DNA of 64,000 nt, from NCBI RefSeq assembly GCF_028462125.1, contig NZ_CP115467.1, positions 248,001 through 312,000 of the forward strand, in the 5' to 3' direction. Positions within the stretch are counted from its first letter, which is position 1. The number at the start of each line of letters is the position of its first letter. Source of the DNA: Leptospira sp. GIMC2001 (GTDB lineage Bacteria > Spirochaetota > Leptospiria > Leptospirales > Leptospiraceae). Below, piece by piece: positions 49,053 through 57,445 of the stretch. A model generated the notes under the pieces. That model made no database searches. It saw nothing but the letters and a program-made list of their open reading frames with translations, and was not told where the DNA came from. The position numbers were made by a program, and so were the translations under genes.

Positions 49053-49967
49053 TTATCCTCCAATATTTTTTTGAGTATCAAGGCTAGTTTGCTGCTTTAT
49101 TACTTCATAGGTTGATGCACCAAGAACCAATAGTCCACCAACAATGGTTAGATTCGTTGGAACCTCATTCAAATACATCCAAGCGGCAATTGTTCCATAA
49201 ATTGGAGAAATGGTGGAAATGATACCGATTGTTGTAGCCTTCATTTTTCTTAGCCCTTGAAGATACAAGACGTGCGGAAGTGCTGTAAAGAAAAATCCAA
49301 GCACCATCCATTTCCATAGATTAGACCATTCTAATATAATGGAATTGCTTTCGAGGAATGGCAATAGAAGAATAGATGTAACTAACAATTGAAAAACCAA
49401 CAAAATGGAACTCGAATAGTAGACCATATTTCTTTTCGTGAGAAGATTTCTAACAGAATAAACGATAGCTGAGAATAATCCCCAGAGAACTCCTTCCACA
49501 TAACTGGAATCCAAACTAAGATCAGTAGATGAAAACGCAACTAAAGTGAGACCTACAAAAACGATACAACATAGAATGATTTCTCGCACACTGATTCGAC
49601 CACCGAAAAAAAATGGCTCCAAAATCGCTGTAAAAACCGGATATGTAAATAAAGAAATCATTCCGACCGAAATAGTCGAGACCTGAATTGCATGAAAATA
49701 AGTCACCCAATGGAGAGCCAATAGGATTCCCAAAGAAAAGAGAAAAGCATAATCACGCTTACGATTCAAAACAAAATGATGGAGTTGTTTTCGGATGAAA
49801 AGAAAAGCTAACACAGCCAAGGCTGCAAATATCGATCGAACACCAATGATTGTTACTGCACCAAATGGAAGAATTTTGGCAAACAAGGTAGTATGACCCA
49901 TAATCAAAACTGATAGATTGATCTGAATCAAAGCAATCTTGCTCGGGTTGGTTGATTTCTCAGACAT
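49053..49967 (-). CDS. EamA/DMT-family transporter
   Basis: A 304-residue protein with ten membrane helices formed by two EamA repeats (the second around W-G-L-F-S-A-I-V-Y-S-V-R-N and T-I-G-I-I-S-T-I-S-P-I-Y-G). DMT-family exporters move amino acids, nucleosides or metabolites out of cells; the substrate is not predictable. It is 3 bp upstream of the GST gene and the two are likely co-transcribed. Confidence 0.85.
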   Translation of the reverse strand: MSEKSTNPSKIALIQINLSVLIMGHTTLFAKILPFGAVTIIGVRSIFAALAVLAFLFIRKQLHHFVLNRKRDYAFLFSLGILLALHWVTYFHAIQVSTISVGMISLFTYPVFTAILEPFFFGGRISVREIILCCIVFVGLTLVAFSSTDLSLDSSYVEGVLWGLFSAIVYSVRNLLTKRNMVYYSSSILLVFQLLVTSILLLPFLESNSIILEWSNLWKWMVLGFFFTALPHVLYLQGLRKMKATTIGIISTISPIYGTIAAWMYLNEVPTNLTIVGGLLVLGASTYEVIKQQTSLDTQKNIGG

Positions 49968-50022
49968 GTGGATGGAGAAGTAAAAGTAGCAATTTCAAGC
50001 CAAAGAAATTGCTACTTGATAA

Positions 50023-50502
50023 TTAAAGTTCCAAGAACTTTCGAATCGAAGCCATATCCTTCTCTAAGCTATGTTTATGGATTCCTTCAATCGCTAACTC
50101 AATTGCCGGAGCTATAAACAAAACTTTTGATTTGACTTCGACATCATAAGATCTTTCTGATTTAGAATCATCAGTGGCTTTATAAACCGATGTCCCTGTA
50201 ATTGTTACAACATTTTCTTTCTCAGGAGGGTACAATTTGAACTCATGAGTATTGGTATCTGTGTAGAAAATGGAATCTTCCATAAGGCATGGTTCAGAAA
50301 GTGCAGTTGCGAGGATTGGTGGTAAAGAAGCACCTAGGTCAATCTTTCTTTTCTGAAAAATCTTATTGCCATCGCGCTTTTCTTCTATCAATGTAACATT
50401 CTTTAAATCTGGAAATTTATCCAAATGTTTGTAACGATCTTCTCTTGCTTGAAGCAATTGATTCAATGGGACTTCAAAATTTTGTGTAACTTTGTATTTC
50501 AC
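50023..50502 (-). CDS. DUF2505-like SRPBCC-fold protein
   Basis: A 159-residue soluble protein with START/SRPBCC-like alternation of strands, a final long helix (I-E-G-I-H-K-H-S-L-E-K-D-M-A), and the opening M-K-Y-K-V-T-Q-N-F-E-V-P typical of DUF2505 proteins, which have a large hydrophobic cavity but no known ligand. Its ATG overlaps the stop of the ferritin-like gene by 4 bp, so the two are translationally coupled. Confidence 0.65.
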   Translation of the reverse strand: MKYKVTQNFEVPLNQLLQAREDRYKHLDKFPDLKNVTLIEEKRDGNKIFQKRKIDLGASLPPILATALSEPCLMEDSIFYTDTNTHEFKLYPPEKENVVTITGTSVYKATDDSKSERSYDVEVKSKVLFIAPAIELAIEGIHKHSLEKDMASIRKFLEL

Positions 50503-51368
50503 TTTTTTTTCTTCTTTTTAGGTGCTGATTTTTTCTTTGCTGATACTTTGCTTTGTTTAGGCTTATTTACTTTCACTTTCTTAGATGTTTTTTTCGCCTT
50601 TACCTTGTTTGCAGTTCCTGCGGCAGAACTATTTTTCTTCTTCTTAGCTGTAGCTTTTTTCTTAGCTTTTGGTTTGGCGGATGATTTTGTTTTGTCAGCA
50701 ACTTTTGGTTTGCTTGCTTTCGCTTTATCTTTCTTGGTTGGTTTAGAGGGTGTAGGTTTTGTTTGCTTCGAGGAGCTTTTGGCCGAATTGCTATTCGAAG
50801 ATTTCTTGCGGTCTGTTCCTTGAGCTGCAGCTTCCATTAAAGAATCATCTTCCCAGAAAAATTGCAATTCAGGTTGGTTTGCTTGACCAAGTGCCATGAT
50901 CTGGGCTTCGATCAAATTGGTATTGGTATCAATGAAATCTTGAAGTCTTCGAAATAAAAGATTGATCTTAGGATCTGGAAATTTGTCTTTTAGTTTACCA
51001 TAGAATTCTCTCGCATCATCTCCATGTAGAACAGCGAGTTCAAGCGCCTTTCGTTCGTCATTTTCAACGGCTTGATTCATATTTCTTTCTAACTTTTCCA
51101 TTAGCATTTGGATCGTAGAAGAATGGAATTTATGAATCTCAGAAAGGGTTTTTAGATTGGGGAGTTCTTTACCTTCAGCTTGCTTATAGATCTCTTCGAT
51201 AAATTTAATATGTTCATCACCATCAGCTGCCAACTGCTGAAAAAGTTCTTGAGTCTGTCCTGGCTTAAGTTCATCACTCATTTTCATAAAGAATTTGAAT
51301 GATCTTACTTCATGTTCTATTGCTGCTGCAACTGCTTCTAAATAGGTTGTTTTCTTTAATGATTTCAT
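50499..51368 (-). CDS. Ferritin-like four-helix protein with histone H1-like tail
   Basis: A 289-residue protein in two parts. Residues 1-180 form a rubrerythrin-like helical bundle (E-A-V-A-A-A-I-E-H-E, L-A-A-D-G-D-E-H, A-V-L-H-G-D-D-A-R-E-F-Y, L-Q-D-F-I-D-T-N-T). By hand comparison, several iron-ligand positions appear replaced (Gly50, Gly116, and the last E-x-x-H), leaving mainly Glu20 and His53, so a diiron site is doubtful. Residues 188-289 are Lys/Ala/Ser/Pro/Thr-rich, with K-A-K-K-K-A-T-A-K-K-K-K, like histone H1 or HC1-type tails, and end in six Lys. A DNA-binding or anion-binding role is inferred. AAGG precedes the ATG; DUF2505 follows by 4-bp overlap. Confidence 0.75.
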   Translation of the reverse strand: MKSLKKTTYLEAVAAAIEHEVRSFKFFMKMSDELKPGQTQELFQQLAADGDEHIKFIEEIYKQAEGKELPNLKTLSEIHKFHSSTIQMLMEKLERNMNQAVENDERKALELAVLHGDDAREFYGKLKDKFPDPKINLLFRRLQDFIDTNTNLIEAQIMALGQANQPELQFFWEDDSLMEAAAQGTDRKKSSNSNSAKSSSKQTKPTPSKPTKKDKAKASKPKVADKTKSSAKPKAKKKATAKKKKNSSAAGTANKVKAKKTSKKVKVNKPKQSKVSAKKKSAPKKKKKK

Positions 51369-51489
51369 CCTTCCACCGCCCTCTACATAACTTGTTTAGA
51401 CGAGAATCTTATGACAATCAAGTAAAAATTGCTTGTAATTGGAAAAAACAAAAAAACAATATAACTACAGTCGAAAAACGGAGTCTTCA

Positions 51490-51795
51490 ATGAAAATACT
51501 ATTCGCATCAATATTAATCATACATTTATTTATTACCACATCGAACATTTCTGCAAAGGAAGTTCCAAGCGGTGGTGAAATAATGGTTGATGCTTTGCTT
51601 GCTAGACCTCTCGGACTCGCAAGTGTAGGACTTGGCTTAGGTCTCTATATAGTATCCGCTCCATTCAGCCTAATATCAGGAACATTTGTTCAAACTGGTC
51701 GCAGATTGGTAGTATATCCTCTCAAATTCACATTTACTCGTGGACTCGGCGATTTTCCAGGTTATATGGAAGAGCTCGAATTAGTACAAGATTGA
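51490..51795 (+). CDS. Small exported protein, unknown
   Basis: About 101 residues from the ATG at 51490, with GGAG 8 nt upstream; the open frame to 51439 is leader. A signal peptide ends near N-I-S-A-K. The mature part has a Gly-rich hydrophobic hairpin (A-S-V-G-L-G-L-G-L-Y-I-V-S-A-P-F-S-L-I-S-G) and an acidic end. Proteins like this are often in the envelope, but I recognise no family. It lies 43 bp before mutA on the same strand. Confidence 0.6.
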   Translation: MKILFASILIIHLFITTSNISAKEVPSGGEIMVDALLARPLGLASVGLGLGLYIVSAPFSLISGTFVQTGRRLVVYPLKFTFTRGLGDFPGYMEELELVQD

Positions 51796-51838
51796 TAAAT
51801 ATATTTACTTGAATTTATTACATTATTAAGGATAGACT

Positions 51839-53719
51839 TTGGAAAAATTACTCAAAGAATTCGCACCCATATCTCCTGCCGATTGGGAAAAGCTTATAGA
51901 AAAAGACCTTAAAGGTCAAGATTATAATAAAAAGTTAGTATGGAATACAGATGAAGGGATCGCTATTAGACCCTACTATACTGAAGAGTCTGTGCAAGAT
52001 AGAAAGATTGGCCTTCCTCCTGGAATGCCTTCGGACTGGTCCGTTATTGATGAAGTTTCCGATCAAGATTCCGATACTGCAATCAATCAAGCAAAGAAAT
52101 ATATTGACTCAGGTTCGCAAGGAATCAAAATCACATCACTCTGGAACGGCAAATCGGTTCAAGGTGTAAAACTATCAAGCAGAGATGAAATAATTAAATT
52201 TTCTAATAAACTACTAGAATTAAATTCGAATAGTAGATTCTACTGGGATACTGGATCTTCAACTAATGCCTATCAGGTTGCTTTTCTGGAGTCTGTCGCA
52301 AAAAATAAGATTTCTATCCAAGGCGCTTTTCTCCAAGATCCAATGTCTGCTTTGACTGTCTGTGGTGAATTCCCCAATACCAAAAGCAAAACCTTCTCTC
52401 TTCTACATGACAGCATCCAAATATCTGAATCTTCTAATACAAATTTTCGAGCATTTTCAGTCGGTGGTCATAACTTTTCAATGGCGGGCGCAAACTTAAT
52501 TCAAGAAATTGCATTCACCTTAGCTATTGCATCCGAATACCTTTCCATTCTTACAGAATTAGGACTGAGTAGCTCAAGTATTGCTTCACAAATCTGTTTT
52601 CGATTGCAAGTTGGTTCCAATTATTTTCCAGAAATTGCGAAATTTCGCTCTTTCCGATTTCTATGGAATAAACTTCAAGAATTCTACGGAATTCCTATGC
52701 AAGATAGAAACTGCCATATTTATGCTGAGACATCATCTTGGAATACGAATCTTTTCGATCCTCATGTAAATATGATTCGTTCCACTACAGAAGCTATGGC
52801 GGCAATCATTGGTGGATGTGATTCACTTTTGGTTCAACCCTATGATACAGTTACTTCCAATGGTGATGATTTCTCTAAAAGAATTGCAAGAAACGCTCAA
52901 CTTTTACTTAGACATGAATCCTATCTTGGTAAAGTAGAAGATCCGTCTAATGGTTCTTATTACATCGATCACTTAACGTTTGAATACGGAGAACAAGCTT
53001 GGAGATTATTCCAAGAAATCGAAGCAGAAGGTGGATATCTTAGATCCTTTCAAGATAACAAAATCCAAAATCGAATTCAGAAAGTTGCCAACTTAAAGCG
53101 AGAAGCAATCCGAAACAAAAAAACTCCTCTACTCGGAACTTCTCAGTACCCGAATCCAATAGAAAGCAATCCACTTCAATCTTCAAAAATATTTCTACAG
53201 ACGAACACTGCTCCTTTTCCTGAATTTATAGGAGAATCGGATATCAAAGCTGAAGCTGTTCCAACTTGGAGAGCTAGTGAAGATTTCGAAGATCTAAGAC
53301 TTCGAGTCATTGAACATGAGAAGAAAACATCAACCAAACCAAAAGTATTTATACTAGCGACTGGTAACCGTTCTATGCGTACGGCAAGAACTAGTTTTAC
53401 GACAAACTTTTTTGGTGTGGCGGGTTTTGAAATTATAAATCCTGGTGCATTTGATTCGACCAACGATGCAGAAAAGATACTCGCAAACTCGAAAGCTGAT
53501 ATTATTGTTCTCTGTTCAAGTGATGAGGAATATCTTGGTTTGGTTCAGAACAATGCGGATATCTGGAAGAAAATGCTCCCTAATTCTAAGCTAGTTATTG
53601 CAGGCTTCCCTCAAGATCATATCGAAGAATTAAAAAAGTCTGGAGTTGATGACTTTATCCATGCTAAGTCCAAATTGTATGATACCTTACTAGCCTGGGT
53701 TGATAAATTGTTGAACTAG
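51839..53719 (+). CDS. mutA: Methylmalonyl-CoA mutase small subunit
   Basis: A 626-residue protein starting with TTG, with AAGGA 7 nt upstream. The TIM-barrel part shows F-S-V-G-G-H-N-F, R-F-L-W-N-K-L-Q-E and R-N-A-Q-L-L-L-R-H-E, and the C-terminal cobalamin-domain remnant contains P-K-V-F-I-L-A-T-G-N but lacks the D-x-H-x-x-G motif, as expected for the non-catalytic beta chain. The active subunit (mutB) and a MeaB chaperone are not adjacent. Together with ccr it points to an ethylmalonyl-/methylmalonyl-CoA route. Confidence 0.88.
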   Translation: MEKLLKEFAPISPADWEKLIEKDLKGQDYNKKLVWNTDEGIAIRPYYTEESVQDRKIGLPPGMPSDWSVIDEVSDQDSDTAINQAKKYIDSGSQGIKITSLWNGKSVQGVKLSSRDEIIKFSNKLLELNSNSRFYWDTGSSTNAYQVAFLESVAKNKISIQGAFLQDPMSALTVCGEFPNTKSKTFSLLHDSIQISESSNTNFRAFSVGGHNFSMAGANLIQEIAFTLAIASEYLSILTELGLSSSSIASQICFRLQVGSNYFPEIAKFRSFRFLWNKLQEFYGIPMQDRNCHIYAETSSWNTNLFDPHVNMIRSTTEAMAAIIGGCDSLLVQPYDTVTSNGDDFSKRIARNAQLLLRHESYLGKVEDPSNGSYYIDHLTFEYGEQAWRLFQEIEAEGGYLRSFQDNKIQNRIQKVANLKREAIRNKKTPLLGTSQYPNPIESNPLQSSKIFLQTNTAPFPEFIGESDIKAEAVPTWRASEDFEDLRLRVIEHEKKTSTKPKVFILATGNRSMRTARTSFTTNFFGVAGFEIINPGAFDSTNDAEKILANSKADIIVLCSSDEEYLGLVQNNADIWKKMLPNSKLVIAGFPQDHIEELKKSGVDDFIHAKSKLYDTLLAWVDKLLN

Positions 53720-53799
53720 TCAATTTTCACTAGTCAGATACTCTTTTGAAATAATTTTTTTCTTGTAATGACTATTCGGATAATATGAAATAGTTTATT

Positions 53800-54123
53800 A
53801 TGAAAGAATATATCGTATACACAGCGATTAACGATCGCGATTGGGCAGATGAGTTTGTATCAACTCTTCTAGAACAAAAACTCATAGCGAGTGCTACTTT
53901 TTTCCCTGACGTAGAAGTCATGTATATGTGGGATGGACATCTCACAGTTGATAAAGAATTCAAGCTCATGATGAAAACTTATGAAGACAAAATTCCAGCA
54001 ATTGAAGAAATGATTGCGAGCAAACATCCTTATATTGCACCAGAAATCATTGCTATAGAAGCAAGTTTCGGATCGGCAGAATTTCGCCTCAAAGTTACGG
54101 ATAAAATCAATAAAAATCAGTAG
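53800..54123 (+). CDS. cutA: CutA1 divalent-cation tolerance protein
   Basis: A 107-residue protein with the trimeric ferredoxin-like fold of CutA1: A-D-E-F-V-S-T-L-L-E-Q-K-L-I-A, M-Y-M-W-D-G, L-M-M-K-T and I-A-S-K-H-P-Y-I-A-P-E-I. The Cys of many CutA1 proteins (A-C-V/A-N) is replaced by A-S-A-T. The family was named for copper tolerance, but its molecular role remains unclear. The DUF5329 gene starts 2 bp after its stop. Confidence 0.9.
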   Translation: MKEYIVYTAINDRDWADEFVSTLLEQKLIASATFFPDVEVMYMWDGHLTVDKEFKLMMKTYEDKIPAIEEMIASKHPYIAPEIIAIEASFGSAEFRLKVTDKINKNQ

Positions 54124-54125
54124 TC

Positions 54126-54521
54126 GTGAACTCGATCAGAAGCTTAAAATTATGGATTGTCTCTGCATTATTGGTAATGATACCAATACTTGGATACAAT
54201 TCGTACGCACAAGTACAATCTGAATTTGATCAAGACTTACAGACATTGCTAAATAATTTAGAGAATTGCAATTGTATCTATATTAGAAACGGATCCGAAT
54301 ATACAGCATTACAAGCAAGGCAGCATATGGAATTGAAAATGAAATCTTCTCGCGGAATGATTTCTACAATTCCTAATTTCATCAAGCATATAGCAACCAA
54401 ATCATCAATGACAGGAATTCCCTATCTTATTAAATTCAAAGATGGCAAAACTATTGAATCGTCGGTATGGTTAACTGATCAATGGGAGATTCTAAAGAAA
54501 TCTAAATTGAATAATCAGTAA
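54126..54521 (+). CDS. DUF5329-family secreted protein
   Basis: A 131-residue protein with a GTG start 2 bp after cutA. A signal peptide (cleavage near S-Y-A-Q, residue 29) precedes a domain with C-N-C-I-Y-I-R-N-G, Y-T-A-L-Q-A-R-Q-H-M-E-L-K and I-P-Y-L-I-K, the pattern of DUF5329. The conserved Cys pair and E-H/H-M motif are of unknown role. It is convergent with the next operon. Confidence 0.75.
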   Translation: MNSIRSLKLWIVSALLVMIPILGYNSYAQVQSEFDQDLQTLLNNLENCNCIYIRNGSEYTALQARQHMELKMKSSRGMISTIPNFIKHIATKSSMTGIPYLIKFKDGKTIESSVWLTDQWEILKKSKLNNQ

Positions 54522-54542
54522 GAAAATTTTAAATACTAAGCA

Positions 54543-55037
54543 TTATAGTTTATTGCCTTCTGCATCATACATACCTACAAGTAAGCTGTTGCCAACACGA
54601 TCAACCATCAATCCACCATATTTTGCTTTCTCAAATTGAGACGCAGATCCTTCTTCAAAAAAATAAGATTCAGCTCCGATAGAAAGATTGGAACGACTGA
54701 ATCCTTTTGAATATCGGATCACATATTCTCCATCATTCAATGGTTGAATATCATCCTGAAGACGAACACGTTGTCCAATACCATTGGAATCTAAAGTCAC
54801 AACAATAAAGCCTCGTTTAGGAATATCATCGATATTCATCTCATTTGTAATCGCATATCTAAGCTCCATATAGTCGCCTTGAATCAAGGATCTTGGATCA
54901 ACTGGTGCAAGTTCGAACTTAATCAACTCTCCTTTGGCAAGTAACTCTTCTTTATTCATAACTGAATAATTCAGGTAAATCAACAGAAGTGATAAATTAC
55001 CCAAAATAAAAACTGATTTAAAATTATTGAGCTTCAT
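54543..55037 (-). CDS. GDYXXLXY-domain protein
   Basis: About 164 residues from the ATG at 55037 (AAGGA upstream), overlapping the DUF4401 gene by 14 bp; the longer frame is in the DUF4401 shadow. An N-terminal membrane helix precedes the diagnostic motif P-V-D-P-R-S-L-I-Q-G-D-Y-M-E-L-R-Y-A, hence the family name. GDYXXLXY genes regularly follow DUF2157 and DUF4401, as here, suggesting a membrane complex of unknown function. Confidence 0.88.
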   Translation of the reverse strand: MKLNNFKSVFILGNLSLLLIYLNYSVMNKEELLAKGELIKFELAPVDPRSLIQGDYMELRYAITNEMNIDDIPKRGFIVVTLDSNGIGQRVRLQDDIQPLNDGEYVIRYSKGFSRSNLSIGAESYFFEEGSASQFEKAKYGGLMVDRVGNSLLVGMYDAEGNKL

Positions 55038-56121
55038 TCTTGAAATCCTTAGGGAATCTTTTAATAATAACAGAATAAATTCCAAGACAGAGTAACCCAG
55101 AAACCAAAAGAATCCCTGATTTTTCTATCAATGTAAAACTAAGATTATAGTAGTATTGGAAAAGAAAATATACAAGTCCAACCAAACCTGCGACCAATCC
55201 CGAATTATAATTTACATAAAAGCACAAAAATATAATCAAAAAAGATCCAGATATAGCTGGATAGAACAGAGTTGGAATTAACAAAACAAATGTTAAAACC
55301 AAAGCTAAAATTCGTTCGTTATCATTTAAACCGAGAACCCTACTCAATCGATAAAAGATAAAAACCAATATACATCCAATTATCATAATGGATGTTAGCG
55401 CTTGAAGAATTGAATTCTTCTCAAAATCAAAATTAGAGAATGACAATGTATTCAAAAAGAAAATTACAAGAAAAACTGCAATAGAACCCAATCTAACTGG
55501 ATCATAGATTTTGCTCAATTTATTATATCTTGCTATTATAAAAGATTCTTTCATAAGTAAAAATGTTATGAACCAAGCCAGTAGAATTGTATAAATATAA
55601 TTGATCTCTCCATAATAATCTTGAAGATTCCAATTGATTAGAGAAATCAAGCTTGTATGAATGGACAACACAGCCAGTAACAAGACCATATAACTGGGAG
55701 AAAAAATAATTGTCACTATGGCAATTGCTAACATAGCGATTGATACAAGATTATCATTTAAATCCAACCCAAAAAGACTATATCCAACAAGTATAATCCC
55801 AGAAAGATAAGCAGATATTATAAACGATTCATATACCAATTCATGTACTATCGTGCTCATATAAATGGAACCAGCAATCAGTATCAAGCCCAAAATTAAC
55901 AAAGTATAATACGAACTATTGAATTCAAAAAGCATCAGAAAACCGAAAAAAGCTAAACTAGAAAGGAGCGCTCCAAACATAGTAAAGCCGAGCATAGCAA
56001 TCGATATGGAATTTTTAGATTGTAATTCTGATTCAGAAATTATTTTTTCTTCATCATAAACAAATTTTGATCCTTCAGCTTGCTTCGTTTTTAAGATTAA
56101 ATTTTTCAACTTATCATTCAT
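55024..56121 (-). CDS. DUF4401 membrane protein
   Basis: A 365-residue protein with about 10-12 membrane helices, a short soluble N-terminus, and weak sequence complexity rich in Ile, Leu, Phe and Ser. It is the middle member of the DUF2157-DUF4401-GDYXXLXY trio, which is the main basis for the call. Starts and stops overlap on both sides (4 bp with DUF2157, 14 bp with GDYXXLXY), indicating coordinated synthesis. Confidence 0.78.
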   Translation of the reverse strand: MNDKLKNLILKTKQAEGSKFVYDEEKIISESELQSKNSISIAMLGFTMFGALLSSLAFFGFLMLFEFNSSYYTLLILGLILIAGSIYMSTIVHELVYESFIISAYLSGIILVGYSLFGLDLNDNLVSIAMLAIAIVTIIFSPSYMVLLLAVLSIHTSLISLINWNLQDYYGEINYIYTILLAWFITFLLMKESFIIARYNKLSKIYDPVRLGSIAVFLVIFFLNTLSFSNFDFEKNSILQALTSIMIIGCILVFIFYRLSRVLGLNDNERILALVLTFVLLIPTLFYPAISGSFLIIFLCFYVNYNSGLVAGLVGLVYFLFQYYYNLSFTLIEKSGILLVSGLLCLGIYSVIIKRFPKDFKNEAQ

Positions 56122-57059
56122 GATTTACTGATCCTATTCCCAAACAAGATAAGGTGAGTGACAATCCAAACAGTAAATACGATATAAACTGTCACGAAAA
56201 GAAACATTAATGCATCATCACTTTGCTTTATAAAAAATGCAGAACTAATTATAATAAAACTGTACGCAATGGCTGCGATGAAAAATCTTTGATTCTTCAA
56301 AACACCATATATCATTCCTCCTAAGTAAGATAAGAATGTCACAAGAGCTAGTAAAGTAAAGTATTTCCCCGGAGTGAACATTCCAAAAACCATTCCCAAT
56401 GTAGAAAAACAAAGTGCCACCGATCCAACTACATAAATGAACCAATTAGGAATAATCAGATTCTTCTTATATTCATTATAGCTAATGCTAAATGACAATA
56501 CGATCAGATTGAATAGGAAAATAAAAAGGAAGATTAGATTGTCACTTATGCCATTTTGCGTTTGTTCAAAAAATAAATAAATAGATGTATTGATAAGCCC
56601 AATATATAGCAACCATAAGGCAGAAAAATTGGAGATTACCACCCAAATGGAAATACAAATTGTCCAGCCGATAAAAAAATCGTAAGCATCAGCGCCAGTC
56701 TGATAGATCTGTCCGAACACTCCGAACAAAACTCCAACAAGCAAGCTGATAGAGGTTAATAAGATATTTTTGACAACATCATTCCATTTGGTGAATACAA
56801 TCAGACCGCAGATCAACAATAAGAGAGATTCAATGATTCCGATTTTTATAAATTTATGTAAGGAAGCCCAATTATATGCAAAGAAGAAAACTATAGCTAG
56901 GGCAACAAAACTTACTCCGATACTTAGGAAAAATATTCTTAAGAAAAATGCCCAAGAAACAAAAGGTCTATAGACTGATTCCTTGAGTGCCTGGTCTATT
57001 CCTTGTTCAGACCAATTGCTATATTGCCTTAGTAAATAAATATCATTTCTTTCGCTCAT
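56118..57059 (-). CDS. DUF2157 membrane protein
   Basis: A 313-residue protein with a soluble N-terminus of about 40 residues and about nine membrane helices. The segment F-G-Q-I-Y-Q-T-G-A-D-A-Y-D-F-F-I-G-W is the DUF2157 landmark. It begins the three-gene run with DUF4401 and GDYXXLXY. The family is often annotated as an uncharacterised integral membrane protein; I see no enzymatic motif. It is 9 bp after the upstream gene. Confidence 0.85.
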   Translation of the reverse strand: MSERNDIYLLRQYSNWSEQGIDQALKESVYRPFVSWAFFLRIFFLSIGVSFVALAIVFFFAYNWASLHKFIKIGIIESLLLLICGLIVFTKWNDVVKNILLTSISLLVGVLFGVFGQIYQTGADAYDFFIGWTICISIWVVISNFSALWLLYIGLINTSIYLFFEQTQNGISDNLIFLFIFLFNLIVLSFSISYNEYKKNLIIPNWFIYVVGSVALCFSTLGMVFGMFTPGKYFTLLALVTFLSYLGGMIYGVLKNQRFFIAAIAYSFIIISSAFFIKQSDDALMFLFVTVYIVFTVWIVTHLILFGNRISKS

Positions 57060-57068
57060 TTCCAGCTA

Positions 57069-57362
57069 TCATTTGCCGACCTGCTTACGAATGGAAAGAA
57101 TTAAATCTTGCTTGGTAATATTTTCTTTTGGTTTACCCAATTTCAAAATCCGAGTCTTGCTTTGATCAGATGAATCCTTCGCCGTAATCAAAGTCTCAAA
57201 AACGGGACAATTATTATCGTCACATCCAAATTCCTGGATATCAACCAGTTCATCGGATGTTAGATTCCAATATTCTATGAGCCAAGCTTTCAATTTTGGA
57301 TGAAAACTATATTCTTCATCTGGCTGAAATTTCCCAGAATATGTTGTGGTATGTGCATGCAT
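57069..57362 (-). CDS. Conserved-looking small protein with C-D-D-N-N-C-P motif, unknown
   Basis: A 97-residue soluble protein beginning M-H-A-H-T-T-T. The centre carries D-I-Q-E-F-G-C-D-D-N-N-C-P-V-F-E-T-L, with two Cys separated by four polar residues, a possible metal- or disulfide-forming site. The C-terminus is basic and helical. It lies 84 bp downstream of metH on the same strand and 9 bp before DUF2157. I do not recognise the family. Confidence 0.55.
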   Translation of the reverse strand: MHAHTTTYSGKFQPDEEYSFHPKLKAWLIEYWNLTSDELVDIQEFGCDDNNCPVFETLITAKDSSDQSKTRILKLGKPKENITKQDLILSIRKQVGK

Positions 57363-57445
57363 AGAGATTAGACTACATTCGATCTACATTCAAATATTCG
57401 AAAATTACCACTGAGATGTAGACTCCGATTCAGCAGAAAGATAGC

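Noticed and set aside
50425..50823. Phe-rich 132-codon open frame on the plus strand
   Set aside because: It is the antisense of the Lys-rich (AAA/AAG) tail of the ferritin-like gene, which mechanically yields Phe codons.
53713..53740. Repeated ACTAGTCA after mutA, possibly a terminator or recombination site
   Set aside because: ACTAGT is self-complementary and only six bases long; no strong stem or clear T run follows.
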